Position numbers and translations under genes: made by a program. The notes below the pieces were generated by a model. It did no database searches, was not told the DNA's origin, and saw only the letters and a list, made by a program, of their open reading frames with translations. A DNA stretch of 64,000 nt from Solen grandis. Taxonomy: Eukaryota; Mollusca; Bivalvia; Adapedonta; Solenidae. This document shows, piece by piece, positions 49,420 through 60,459 of the stretch. Location: the NCBI GenBank assembly GCA_021229015.1, contig CM037788.1:54625573-54689572 (forward strand). The letters run 5' to 3'. Numbering within the stretch: position 1 is the first letter of the stretch; every line of letters starts with the position of its first letter.

Positions 49420-50165
49420 ATTTGAAATTACGGGAGTGAAGTATGGGGACTACAAGAACTACATGATGCTTCAAAAATTGAAAGACTACATTTAAAATTC
49501 CTTAAAGTGTTGTTAGGGGTTAGACAACAAACGCAAAATAATTTTGCTAATGGAGAGGTAGGGCGTACAAATCTGTTAAGTTATCGCATTGTTAATGTTA
49601 TCAAATACTTCAATAAAGTAATGATAGCATATATATCAAAATTTTGTATAATATGATGTTAGTTGATCTAGAATGTAACTCCGATTGGAATTTGTTGGGC
49701 TAAATCTGTCAGAAGTATTTTAGAATCTGACAACAACGTTTACGAGGTAAGTTTATTCATAATTGTTCATCACAGCTAAGAAATTCGTTTAGAGCTAAAT
49801 CATATATACTTTAAGCTGATTTTAAATTAAAGCCCTATTTGATTGACTAGTTGATCGGTTTTTTATTTTTATTTTTTTTTAGATTACTTTCGCTACGACA
49901 TATTTCAGTCATATAGCGATGGCCAACTAGTTACAGGTGGTGGAAGACCCCGAATGCACTGAGGCATCCGGGTAGAACCACCGACCTACCGCAAGCCAGC
50001 TAGAAGACTTCATCACATGAAAATCCGAATGTGACACTGCCGGGACTCGAACCCACGCGGTGAGGGACTGAGTGATCAGCCCTATTTGAATGATGTGACT
50101 TTTGTCGATATTGTAAAATTCAGGGTTAAAAGCAGAAGCCGGTCGTTGGCATATATCATAAAGAA
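49420..50165 (+). pseudogene. LINE reverse-transcriptase C-terminal remnant, interrupted by a SINE
   Basis: Plus-strand frames give a GSEVWG-like motif near 49435, then KFLKVLLGVRQQT and GEVGRTNLLSYRIVNVIKYF. These are typical of the region after the RT catalytic core in LINEs. After a SINE insertion (49847-50077) the frame resumes with PYLNDVTFVDIVKFRVKSRS. Stops and shifts show decay. It is probably the same broad LINE type as the fragment at the left edge. Confidence 0.65.
49831..50093 (-). mobile_element. SINE family 1 copy inside the LINE remnant
   Basis: AGCCCTATTTGATTGA (49831-49846) and AGCCCTATTTGAATGA (50078-50093) are the target duplication with one mismatch. The minus-strand body runs from a B-box region GGGTTCGAGTCCC to the TAGCGAAAGTAATC end. 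The A-box part of the head is missing. Confidence 0.8.
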
Positions 50166-50265
50166 TATCATATCAGGACAGAATCCCGTTGCCTAGTGGT
50201 TAAGGCATCCGCTTCGGGGGCGGGGGTCGAAGCTTCGGTCCCCTGCAGGGGAATGTTCTGATATG
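50165..50265 (+). mobile_element. tRNA-like SINE head adjoining the hairpin-ended repeat
   Basis: GTTGCCTAGTGGTTAAGGCA is A-box-like and the GGTCGAAGCTTCGGTCCC region is a degenerate B box. No cloverleaf with a complete acceptor stem is seen. It lies directly before copy 2 of the 725-bp repeat, and copy 1 has no such head. Confidence 0.45.
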
Positions 50266-50293
50266 GCCAGTTGGTGAGCCGCCAACTACTTAA

Positions 50294-51028
50294 ATCAAAG
50301 CGCACAATGCGCTGAGAGACGGCGACGGGATAATTAACATTATAAACCCAGAGTTTCTGAAGTTATTGAAGCAGTCACATGACGACAAAACTCCACCCGC
50401 TGTTGCTACAGAATTTCTGTTTGTAACATAATAATCCGGAGTAAAGGTCATGAACCTTTCATTCATAAAGAGCTGCATACCTAAGTAGGTCATTCTCTTT
50501 CTCTAGTGCTAGCGAATTCTATCTGTTGTTTTGTATATGTAGAAATTGATCAGGTATTTGATTATTTAAGATACTAGAATGTTTGCCTATCTATTTCCAA
50601 GTTAAGAAATGCCCTGGGAGGAACCTAACTCGCCATCATGCAACATATTGTATGGACTACTTTAGGTCAATTACATACATACGGAGCACTATTTTTTCTT
50701 TTTACAGGAGTAGATCTTCATATACGTAAGATGGGTTGCTGTTCTGGTTAAGAAATGTCACGGATATTTTTTTCACGCTTAAAATTGATGCTTCCAATGC
50801 AAAATAATGGCAAAAGAAAACATGTTAACAAACAATAACACACTAAAAGCGGTTACGGTTACGATTTAAACGTCTGTGTAACATATTCCACTCGTATTCG
50901 TTAGTGCAGAATCGCATTGCATGGATCCGCACTAAGCGCGGAGAGGTACAGTTAAAATTGTTGTGGAAAATATGCAAATTAGCAAGGCCTGATTTCGTTC
51001 TTCAGCATAAGACGGCTAATCGCCGTCT
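50294..51028. mobile_element. Hairpin-ended interspersed repeat, copy 2
   Basis: Inverted copy of 19896-20620, ending with the hairpin AGACGGCTAATCGCCGTCT (51010-51028). Similarity stops at this hairpin in both copies. Substitutions and small indels are scattered along the length, with no preserved frame. Confidence 0.65.
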
Positions 51029-51219
51029 AAAAATGGTTACTGGTTATCTTCCTGCCTGGTGCCTTGCATATAGGAGGAAACCGGGGGAGGTACTTGTGGA
51101 AAGGAAAGAGGTGTCTCATACGCCAGTTTTGGCTGGCCCATTCAATAGGGGTGACACTTTTATTAATAAACACCTTATTTGTTTATATTATACATGTAAT
51201 CAGTTTTCCTTATATTCCC

Positions 51220-51424
51220 CTCACGCATGAATATCGTTGGCACGTCTTCATCAGCTGGATTTTAAATGAGTTATTCCCCCCATGCCATATTTCTTGAATA
51301 TATTTTATCTGCTCTATTTCTCAGCTACTATTTGTCAGATTTTGATAACTTCACAGCAGTACCTACAGAAATTGCTTATATCCTTGGCATGTCAAGATCA
51401 GCTTATTATTTTCATATTCATTAA
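51220..51424 (+). repeat. Fragment of the palindrome-arm tandem unit
   Basis: CGTTGGCACGTCTTCATCAG, CCATATTTCTTGAATATATT, TCTCAGCTACTAT and CAGATTTTGATAACTTCACA match the units at 28.0-29.9 kb in the same orientation. It shows that the unit family is dispersed and not private to the palindrome. Confidence 0.65.
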
Positions 51425-51722
51425 AGCTGGCCCTGTAGGCCGAATGGATAGAGCATCTGCCTTTGAATCGAGAGGTCGTGGGTTCGATCCCCGACCGCGA
51501 CATACCAAATACGTAAAAATGGCACTGGTATAGTTCCCTTGCTTAGTTCCAGGACTGGTTGGCCCGGTGTCAGGATAATGTGACTGGGTGTGGTATCATG
51601 CCACATTTCTATGGTGTGATACTGCAGTGTGGCAGCACTATATCCGTCTAAAGTGGACATCGTCTCCAAATTACCGAAATATTGCCGGTGGGATGTTAGC
51701 CCCAATAAATAATCAAACATAT
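51425..51722 (+). mobile_element. Full-length SINE family 2 copy
   Basis: The head has TAGGCCGAATGGATAGAGCA (A box) and GTGGGTTCGATCCCCGACC (B box). It is followed by CGACATACCAAATACGTAAA, the GTGTCAGGATAATGTGACTG block, TGATACTGCAGTGTGGCAGC, and an end at GTGGGATGTTAGCCCCAATA. This is the reference copy for judging the split copy at 4.8-5.8 kb. Confidence 0.85.
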
Positions 51723-53416
51723 TTTTTTTTTATTATTGATACATGTATAAGTGTATCAGAGCACTACCCTGTTTTTATTTTCACCCTTCAGTTTTATTAA
51801 GAATGTCTGACATGGTAACAGTAACCGTGACAAAGCGGTATCGGGGGGGGGGGGGGGGGGGGGGGGAGGTATTTATCATTTTCTTAGAAATATGATGTTA
51901 CACATACTCGAATTCTTGTTTTGTATTGTATTTGCATAAAATCTGAACATGAAGAAATCACAGCTGAACAAATCTTTTTTGGAAATATGATGTTACACAT
52001 ACTCTGGCTTGGGATAAGAAAATCAGGACAGAGAGATACATAAAGTTATTATTGTCGTTTATTATGTATTTGCTAGGCTAAAAGAAATACGTCTACATAC
52101 TACATGTAGTCAATAAATGACAGGACTTGCATGTACTGCAATAAAGGCAATGTTGGTTCTGAACGGCATTACTTAATTTTATTTGCCCCTTACCCCCACC
52201 TCTCTCTCTCTGAATCTGATATGTGCTTTACCAGTCAATAAACGACAGGACTTGCATATGATGCAATAGCACATATCAGATTCAAAGAGAGAGAGAGAGA
52301 GATCATCCAAACTGTGACGTTATTAATTGCCCGAAGTACAGACAAAAATTTCGAATGTATTATATTTCGAAATATGTAGGGATACCATTGTCCAACTGAT
52401 TTTTTATGCGTAAATAGACTCGGATAAAATAGACTCGGAATTACATTACCTATTTTACTGTCCATATTTTACTCAAAGTAGTTCCAAATTGATTTTACTC
52501 CACAATATCATAACACAAGTGACTATTTTAAGCAACTAATGAATGAAAAATCTCGAGCATCACTCACTGATGTCTACAAATTAAGACAAGTAATAATTGA
52601 TTAATTTTAATAAGCACACGCCAATACCTGAGTTGTATTTTGTTTGTATTTTTCATACATTATAATTTATATATTCCGAAGAGAGAGAGTAAGAGGGGGG
52701 AGGGCACAAAATTAAAAACCCTCCCCACCACATACGCACACTACCATATGGTCGGCTGGCACATTGCCGTAACACAGGCCTACCTACACAGCCATATCGA
52801 TCACACATGATCGCCATAGTGCACCCGCCATTACCAGTTAGATAGATATATAGACAGATGGTGCTTAGCATTCATCAAAGTGTGAATGACCGGTCTTTTT
52901 CAGAGCACTTTGTGCTATAATTGTTTTGTTTTTTTCTACTTTTTGCGCTGAAATTAATTTTAAACAATTCCTTTTTCTTGTTCATATTTTAATTGTTCAT
53001 AATTGTAATTGTTTCTAATTGTGTGAGCTTGTGGACAGGGTTTAAAATGTGTTAATACTGAAACATTTCTTATTTCGATGTCATTTAATAAAGTCATTAT
53101 TTTATTTATTTATTTACTACACGTGTTTCATATCGTTTAATTTTCTATCCAGTATATGAACTTGAAATATTCTTATATACAGTATATGTTGAGAAAGGAG
53201 AGAGAGATTTATCTATTGCGATAGTATACTGTGTATTTACATAAAGGCGCTGGAAAAGTAGGTTTTTCTTATTATTCTCGAAAACATACAGGTTTATATT
53301 TCTTTTTATTCTATAATCGTATCAACTTTGTTTCTTGGTTATGTTTTTCATTTTCACTGATTTGCAAAAAAAAAAAATCTCTTTTCAAATTAATATAGTT
53401 TGAATTTGATGTACTG
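51723..53416. other. Non-coding stretch with simple repeats
   Basis: Poly(G) tract at 51843-51866. A partial repeat pair (AATAAATGACAGGACTTGCA near 52112 and AATAAACGACAGGACTTGCA near 52237) lies beside CT and AG tracts that are mutually inverted (52199-52302). No gene recognised. Confidence 0.5.
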
Positions 53417-53628
53417 TGTAGTGTATTCAGTATACTTCACTGGGCTTATCAGCCAGGTATAAAGTGTCTCTACAATAGCAGTATAGGGAGTCAGCATGTG
53501 TCAGCACAAGAGTGTAGACGTGTAGACATATAGAGTAACCTGTAGCCACTGTGATTAAATGTGTTTAAATGTGTATTGTCTTTAGACTTGTATTTATTGG
53601 ACCAGAATTATAAAAGACAAACACAACA
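53417..53628 (+). repeat. 5' LTR of the Ty3/gypsy element
   Basis: 212 bp, TGTAGTGTATTC...ACACAACA. Compared with the 3' LTR it has two extra short duplications (GTGTAGAC and a TTTAAATGTG-like repeat), lacks one CCA, and differs by about four substitutions. This indicates an insertion that is not recent. It has no strong TATA box. Confidence 0.9.
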
Positions 53629-53646
53629 TGGTGTCAGAAGTTTATT
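53629..53646 (+). other. Primer-binding site
   Basis: TGGTGTCAGAAGTTTATT begins directly at the LTR end. The first 12 bases fit the 3' end of a tRNA-Leu with one mismatch (family knowledge). Confidence 0.6.
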
Positions 53647-53674
53647 GGAACTAGGTTTATAATAGAAAATAAAC

Positions 53675-53800
53675 ATGGCCAATAATCTTCGTCCACCAGA
53701 GAGGTTATCCTTGGATGGTAATTTAAAGGAGAACTTCAGGAGATTCAAACAGCAGTTTGAGCTGTATATGAAAGCAACTGGACTGAATGAAAAGGGAAAT
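53675..53800 (+). pseudogene. gag, 5' part (interrupted)
   Basis: ATG at 53675 opens 42 codons beginning MANNLRPPERLSLDGN, with the FKQQFELYMKATG motif common at gag N-termini of this group. The frame is cut at 53800 by an LTR element in the opposite orientation; the remainder continues at 57021. Gag forms the virus-like particle. Confidence 0.8.
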
Positions 53801-54244
53801 TGTCGTATAATAGCCGTATTCAAGACAAGTAGCCTTCTTGGTCTTTATACACTTTATTTAGCATGACAGGTCATGGCCCACTCAGACTGAGTGCTGCCAT
53901 GTAACGTGTCTAGCCCATGGCCGGGACTCGAGGCTCTAACAAGATCTCTCCAGGTATCCCCCCAGATCTGCTCCTAGGTATCCCACATGATCTTTCCTAG
54001 GTATCTAACCAGATATATCTGCAAGACCCTTGACCGGTCAGCTTATATATTGGCTGGTTACCAGCCAGCCAGACAGTAAACATATGTATTATATAATAAC
54101 AAACATTTGTGTTAACGACAGTCACAACTTAGACGTTGCATAACTAATGCAACGGTCCTGTTATAATCTCTAATTGTATCTATAATAGGTTAGTAACAAT
54201 GAAAATGTAACAATAGCGTCTAGCTAGAGTCCAATTTCATTACA
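53801..54244 (-). repeat. 3' LTR of the nested element (444 bp)
   Basis: On the minus strand it starts TGTAATG and ends ACGACA. It contains TATATAAGC (TATA-like, 54050-54042) and AATAAA (53858-53853) before the end, in the order expected of a promoter and poly(A) signal. Short GATCT/TAGGTATC repeats lie at 53940-54015. Confidence 0.78.
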
Positions 54245-54258
54245 CTCCTTTTTTCCCT
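54245..54258 (-). other. Polypurine tract of the nested element
   Basis: AGGGAAAAAAGGAG on the minus strand, directly before the 3' LTR start TGTAATG. It primes plus-strand DNA synthesis and fixes the element's orientation. Confidence 0.7.
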
Positions 54259-54881
54259 ACTTAAATTTACATTTATAGTTGCCATGCCTGTCAAATAAAT
54301 ATATACATATATTTTTGAAATGAGTGATTACAATTGCAGTGGAGCGGTATGAAAATAATCAAACATGTATATGTATTTATATACAATGAAAGTACGCCTG
54401 CCATAAAAATAATGACCAAAAATTATTTTTACATATACATAATAAAAGAAACAAAATAAATGAATAGAGTAATTGCAGTGATAATGCTGTATAATGTGAT
54501 AGTTAAGTCCATTTTAAAGTATTGATAAAACATGAAATATTTGATAACTGTATGTCAAGTTCATATTTTGTTGACGTCTCACGAAGATGGATGGAATGGC
54601 ATGATGTAGCGGTGATTATTTTCAGTAGCAGCGACGGTTACTGTCAGTGCACAGTTATTCACAATCATGAAACACAATTTTAACTAAAGAAAATGTTTAA
54701 ACACACATTCACACACAGTGGCAAAACAAATCATCGTTAGATGTGGCCTCTCCAACGTCTGCTGCATGGACCGACTCGACTCGATGGTTAAGTTGTCCGT
54801 TGATGAACTCATCGTTGAAAGTAAAGTGGTTACAGTTGAATACGATTATATACGATTTGATACACTAAATGTAACATCATG

Positions 54882-55043
54882 TTGTGTCCATTGGTTATTA
54901 TCACCGTAATAACATGTGAAGCTGGACAGTTGGTATAGTTGTACCCTACGTTGTAAGGTGGATTGTGTCCATTGGTTTTTATCACCGTAATAACATGTGA
55001 AGCTGGACAGTTGGTATAGTTATACCCTACGTTGTAAGGTGGA
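54882..55043. repeat. 81-bp tandem duplication inside the nested element
   Basis: Two adjacent copies (54882-54962 and 54963-55043) start TTGTGTCCATTGG and differ at only two positions. The unit length is a multiple of three, so the minus-strand frame across it repeats a 27-residue peptide. There is no other sign of coding. Confidence 0.85.
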
Positions 55044-56937
55044 ATGGCATTCCGTAGAGTGGTTACAGTAGGCATACCTTGTTATAAGCAATCTTCGTTA
55101 AGATAGCAAGGAATACACACAACAGTTGCATCTCATCATTTCCTATAATGTACTTATTTTCTTTAACGTTATATTATATGATGAACGAATATGATGTATA
55201 TAATTTTATACGTTCATATTATTGCAATAATATTTATAAGTATTCATCTAAACCTAAAATATGTTTCTTGTATGCACACAAACAGTCTGTACTATAAGAC
55301 CTAATAAATTTATACATATATCAAGTTGGAGACTTCCATTATCAGAACAGACAACTAATCTATGTATATAGTAATATATGGTTCCTAAACTTAAACATGG
55401 TACCAGTGTGTTGGACTGATACTAATCTGCACTTATCCACAAATTATTCAACATACCTAGTATGAGTTTTAAGAACATACATGAAATTCATAATCCTAAC
55501 CATGATAGAACTTGGCGGTTAGGTGTTTATCACAGCATGAACGAGGTAAAAAATGACATGAAGAATTTGCAGTTACATAAGTAATCTCAAGCATAGTCGT
55601 CTGTCATGAAGATTACTGTTGTCCGCAAACACTATTGATCTCTTATTTGTTGTTTCAACAATACAGCGCAATATTACATAACTTTCCCCTAGGACTGTGA
55701 TAGGGTCGTAAACTTGCATTCATCAGTCAAAAACTTATAATACGTTAACATACCCACAATGGTTCAATACAAATTGTATATGTGTCATTACCAATTGTAT
55801 ATTGAAATACCTGTTCCTTAAGTAACCACGTCAGTTGAAACACAATACACAAAACAAGTCGTCAGTATTTATCTCAAGTACTGAACTATATTTCAGCATG
55901 TCTCTACGCGTGTTTTATCATTAATAACATGGGTTGCATAAATTAACTAAACAGTAATATCTACATTCATATCATATTTACGGTATTTACTCACAAATAT
56001 AATACACTTATGATTATTAAAAATCATCATTTTCCTGGTCTTATACAGCAGCGTATTATTCACGCTTTTAAGTGCTGATGCCGATAACACGTTGGCTCGT
56101 GTAATAAACTTAGTTTGTTTAACTTAAAATCACTAAGCCGCACTCCGCTATACACAAGTTCTATATACGTGTACATAAGTCGCTTGTCAAATTCATGTCC
56201 ATAATTCAAAGCTAGGTCCGACAACATGACAGAATGCTGCTGCATATATCAAATGCACCTTGCAGGATTCTAAAACATAACTGCAGTTCTTAACTAGAGG
56301 ATATCGTATACCCAGCTAGCCGCTGGTCGCTGAAACTGTCTCAGTCATCTCAAAGCAAAGAGAAATCATTGCTTTCATAAATAACAATTAAACATTACTG
56401 GTAATAACTGCAGTAGTAATACTGATATAACAATTAATTAAATCGCTTTGCTATCTCAAGTCCTATTTCGGTCCAGGTCGGTAAACAGCCAGAAGTGTTA
56501 AATTCACCACAACTTTCTGACTAAACAGTTAGCTTAAACATGCTAACATTCAGATAGGCAAAATAATAACCTATTAAGGTAACATCAAAATCACTAGTCT
56601 GTCTCACATCCAAAATTCGTTCCGTTTCGTAAGGTAAATATATGTGTACGTCTGTCATGCTGAGTGTACTGTTAGAAGGGACTACTAGATTCTGAATAAG
56701 CAATTAAAATTTTAGCAAGTACCAAAATGTAAAAATAAAATACTTCTTGAGAGATGAAACCCCTGTGTGTATTTGCTATGATAATCGAGATGAAACAAGG
56801 CACTAACCTGACTGTACATAGCTTTAAGATGATCATCACAGGTCGTCTTCACAGGTCAATTCTTGATCACACTGCAACTGCACGAAATAGGCCGTCTTCA
56901 CAGGTCGATTCTGGTCACGTTGCGCCAAAATTAGCCG

Positions 56938-57016
56938 TGTCGTATAATGGCCGTATTCAAGACAATGACAATGAAAATGTAACAATAGCGTCTAGCTAGA
57001 GTCCAATTTCATTACA
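56938..57016 (-). repeat. 5' LTR of the nested element, internally deleted (79 bp)
   Basis: It keeps both termini of the 444-bp LTR but lacks about 365 internal bases, including the TATA-like box and AATAAA. It therefore could not drive transcription. The copies were identical at insertion, so the deletion is later, or the 3' LTR gained sequence. Confidence 0.75.
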
Positions 57017-57020
57017 AAAT

Positions 57021-58082
57021 GAGGTGAAGTCATAAACACTATTAAGTGTTATAGGACCAAAAGCGCTTGAGATATTTAACACATTTAACTGGAATGAACC
57101 AGGTGATGCGGAGGGAGATAATATGAAAGTGGACAAAATTTTGAATAAGTTTCAAAATTACTTCACTCCTCGCAAAAATGTGGCATTCGAGAGGCATAAA
57201 TTCAATATACGTGCACAAAAGGAGTTGGAAAGTTTTGATACTTTCGTGACTGATCTGAAAATTCTATCAAACTCATGTGAGTTTGAGGGGCTGAGAGATT
57301 CTTTGATTCGGGACAGAATCGTGTGCGGCGTAAAAAGTGAAATAGTAAGACATCGTCTTTTGAGAGAACCTGATTTGATCCTGCAGAAAGCAATGGATAT
57401 TTGCAGAGCTGCAGAGGTGTCAGAAAAACAGGGTGAGGAAATGACGAAGAAAATCACAGAAACGTCTTTAAATGCTGCAAAGAGCAGCAAAGGCAAATTT
57501 AAGATAAAGAAGAATGAAACAAGGAAGCAGGAAAGCTGCAAGTATTGTGGTTTGAAACATGAACGAAGAAACTGTCCGGCATATGGTAAAAAATGTCACA
57601 GTTGTGGTATGAAGAATCACTTTAAGAAAATGTGCAGAAACAAGAAGGAAAATGTACGCTCAGTGGATGGTGATTTAAGTGATAGTAGTGATGATAATGG
57701 TTACATGAGTCTTCTATATGATACAGTCAATGCATTGGACAGCAACTGGTCTATAGACTGCAACATTGAGAACAAACCTGTAACAGTTTTGGCAGACACT
57801 GGGGCAAAATGCAACGTTATCAGCAGTAAGCTGATCAAGAAAATGAAAATAAATCCAAAATTTAATGATTCAAAAACAGTACTGAGAACATACAGTAGTC
57901 ATTCAATAAAACCGATGGGATCCGTTATTTTAAACTGTACGGTGTTTGGTAAAAGATACAGAGTGAAATTCCAAGTTATGCAAGAAAAGAAACCTACCAT
58001 ATTTGGTGGAAACACATGTGAGAAGATGGGACTTGTAAAAAATGTTTCAATGTTGAAAGGTCAGAAGATCAAGACATTTTAG
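57021..58082 (+). pseudogene. gag C-terminal part and protease
   Basis: Continues the interrupted gag frame. There is one in-frame stop at 57033-57035, then an open frame from 57123 to 58082. It contains two CCHC zinc knuckles, CKYCGLKHERRNC (57537) and CHSCGMKNHFKKMC (57594), which bind the element's RNA. A retropepsin active-site motif VLADTGA (DTGA at 57795-57806) follows, then an IFGG motif. RT follows in the -1 frame from about 58067. Whether that shift was original programmed frameshifting or decay cannot be told. Confidence 0.85.
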
Positions 58083-58435
58083 AGGAATACTCTGATGTTT
58101 TTCAAGGAATTGGTTGTTTGCCTGGAAAACATAAAATTGAAATTGACAAAACTGTCAAACCAGTTGTACATCCTCCAAGAAAGGTGCCTATGAAATTACA
58201 AGACAAAGTAAGGATTGAATTGACGCGCATGGAAAAGGAAAAAAAATATCGTTCGTCAAACAGAGCCAACCGAATGGGTTAACAGCATGGTGACAGTTGT
58301 GAAACCTGATGGTAGCGTTCGGATATGCTTAGATCCGAAGGACTTGAATACAGCTGTAAAGCGTCAGCATTATCCACTGAAAACAGTTGAAGAGGTGATT
58401 TCAAAAATGCCAGGTGCTACATACTTCAGCAAATT
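58067..58435 (+). pseudogene. Reverse transcriptase, N-terminal part
   Basis: It begins ILEEYSDVFQGIG, a usual Ty3 RT start, and runs through KPVVHPPRKVPM. A frameshift at the A-run near 58243 follows, and then VKPDGSVRICLDPKDLN and HYPLKTVEEVISKMPGATYF. It is cut after FSKL by the satellite-bearing insertion. The next expected segment, the first catalytic Asp with DASSG-like sequence, is disrupted. Confidence 0.85.
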
Positions 58436-59363
58436 GCCCTTGACGTACACAAAATACTTGAAATTGTGATTGTCTGGGCTCTAACTTCAATACCGTTAGA
58501 CCAATCCTTTTCAAACTTTCCACACATGTGCATGGCCATAAAATCGCGGATGAGTTCGATATTAAGCATTATCGCGTGAATGACTTAGAAGTTATGGCCC
58601 TTGACGTACACAAAATACTTGAAATTGTAATTGTCCGGGCTCTAACTTCAATACCGTTAGACCAATCCTTTTCAAACTTTTCACACATGTGCATGGCCAT
58701 AATATCTTGGATGAGTTCGATATCCAACATTATCGCGTGAATGACTAGTTATGGCCCTTGACGTACACAAAAATACCTGCACATTCCATTGCAGAAGCCA
58801 TTTAAGCCTGTAAAAATAAAAGCACCTTCCATTTTCTTCTCAGGAACAATCCATATGAGTAGAATAGCATTTCAAAGATGATTTTTCAAAAATACTTCTT
58901 GAAAAATCACGATTTTTTTTATCTTTTCAGCAACATTGCAGAATCCAATCACTCCTATTACAGCTCTCTGGTCTTTGTCTTCATTATTTGTCCCCTAAAC
59001 TGTTCTTGTTTATGAACCAAAATTAAGCATGTAACTACTTTAAGAAAAGATTAGCTATTCATAGACCAACTCTGACAACACCATCCAGTTTTAGGCATTC
59101 TTTTCTGATCTTGACCAAAATTGCAAGAAATGTGAATAGTTGTAAAATATTGGCTAAGTTCAATACCTAGCATATCATGTAATTTAAACTTGAACACTTG
59201 AATAAGTGAGACATTTTCCTTCAAATTAATGGAAATGTTTCAACATGATTGTTTTAATAAGTAACATTCATTAACTAATGGGGTTTAGGAGACAATAGCT
59301 TGTTTCTCTGAGCTATTTCTGAGAGTCCCCATACTGTGATGGGCGTATTTTGTGGCCGTCCTG
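58436..59363. mobile_element. Insertion in RT carrying ~160-bp satellite-like units
   Basis: The block separates RT segments that are adjacent in intact elements. It starts with two full tandem monomers (58436-58596, 161 bp; 58597-58753, 157 bp) and part of a third. Marks are GCCCTTGACGTACACAAAAT, GACCAATCCTTTTCAAACTT and TTATCGCGTGAATGACT. About 570 bp of single-copy DNA follows. CACAAAATAC near the left end and GTATTTTGTG at 59345-59354 are inverted. The layout recalls bivalve 'pearl' elements and the BIV160 satellite (from memory, not checked). No transposase. Confidence 0.65.
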
Positions 59364-59773
59364 ACCCTTGTTGGCAAATTGAACTTGAAGAAGAAAGTTC
59401 AAAGTTGTGTACATTTAATTCCCCTTTTGGAAGGTATAGATACTTGAGATTACCATTTGGTATTCATTCAGCTCCTGAGGTAATGAAATGTGCAATGTCA
59501 CAGATGTTTGAAGATATTGATGGAGTTGAAGTTGTTATGGATGATATCCTTGTTACAGGAAAAACATTACAAGAACATGATCAGCGTCTTGAGAAAGTGC
59601 TTAGGAAAGCAAGAGAAAATACTCTTAAGCTGAACAAAAGTAAGTGTCAGTTTAGGAAAACTGAAGTTGGATATGTAGGTCATTTGTTGACTAAAGATGG
59701 AATCAAGCCAGATCCTGAAAAGGTCAGGGCAGTAGAACAAATGACAGCTCCTGTAATAAGAAGGAACTTATGA
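59364..59773 (+). pseudogene. Reverse transcriptase, central part
   Basis: It resumes with CWQIELEEESSKLCTF and FGRYRYLRLPFGIHSAPEV. The YxDD-type active site reads VVMDDILV (59531). GYVGHLLTKDGIKPDPEK follows. A frameshift near 59765-59773 breaks the link to the thumb/RNase H part. The ORF's first residues (before 59364) belong to the insertion. Confidence 0.88.
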
Positions 59774-60459
59774 CATTTTTAGGATTTATACAATATATGG
59801 CCAAATTTTTACCAAATTTGTCTGAGAAATCAGCAAATTTGAGGAGACTGTTGAAACAAGAAGTAATGTTTGATTGGGGACATTCTGAGCAAAGTTGTTT
59901 TGATGAACTCAAGAGATTGGTGATCAAAAGTCCAGTCTTACAGTATTTTGATATTGAAAAGACTGTCACGTTGACGGTTGACAGTAGTTCCAAGGCTGTC
60001 GGAGCAGCGTTGTTGCAAGATGGAAGACCTGTGGCATTTGCTTCGCAAGCATTAACAGAAACACAGCAAAGGTATTCACAAATAGAAAAGGAAACACTAG
60101 CAATATTATTTGCGGTGAGGAAATTTCGACAGTATATCTTTGGTCAAAAAGTTACTGTGGAATCTGATCACAAGCCACTGGAAACAATCTTTAAACGAGG
60201 GATACATGAAAATCCTCTACGTCTACAGAGAATGTTGCTTGAACTGTCAGAATATGACCTTGATGTAAAATTCAAGCCTGGAAAGGGGATGTTTGTTGCT
60301 GACACATTGTCACGAAATTATCTGAAAAATGATACAGAACCGCTTCTGACAGGGGAATACAAAATTGCTGGAATTGAGGAATACATAGCCATGTTTAAAA
60401 AAAAAATGCTTATGGAATGTGTAACAAATGACTGGCCAGATTATAAAAAAACCAAATAA
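59770..60459 (+). pseudogene. RT thumb/connection and RNase H
   Basis: LGFIQYMAKFLPNLSEKSA is the usual connection motif. The RNase H core has TVDSSSKAVGAALLQDG (first Asp at 59980), the YSQIEKETLAILFAVRKF Glu region, and SDHKPLETIF. FKPGKGMFVADTLSR closes it, a common phrase before integrase. A 1-base shift in the A-run near 60447-60457 separates it from integrase. Confidence 0.88.

Larger units (their letters stand above)
53797..57020 (-). mobile_element. Nested non-autonomous LTR element in gag, opposite strand
   Basis: Bounded by AAAT (53797-53800 and 57017-57020), a 4-bp target duplication. On the minus strand the 5' LTR is 57016-56938 (79 bp) and the 3' LTR 54244-53801 (444 bp). They share TGTAATGAAATTGGACTC at the start and CTTGAATACGGC...ACGACA at the end. 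A polypurine tract (AGGGAAAAAAGGAG) lies just before the 3' LTR. A TGGCGCAACGTGACCAG primer-site-like block lies 10 bases after the 5' LTR. The ~2.7-kb interior has no gag or pol frame, so it must have moved in trans (LARD-like) or is a deletion derivative. Confidence 0.82.

Noticed and set aside
4823..51500. tRNA genes suggested by A/B-box-like motifs at several SINE heads
   Set aside because: Heads are attached to SINE bodies and show no complete acceptor stems; they are SINE promoters, not functional tRNA genes.
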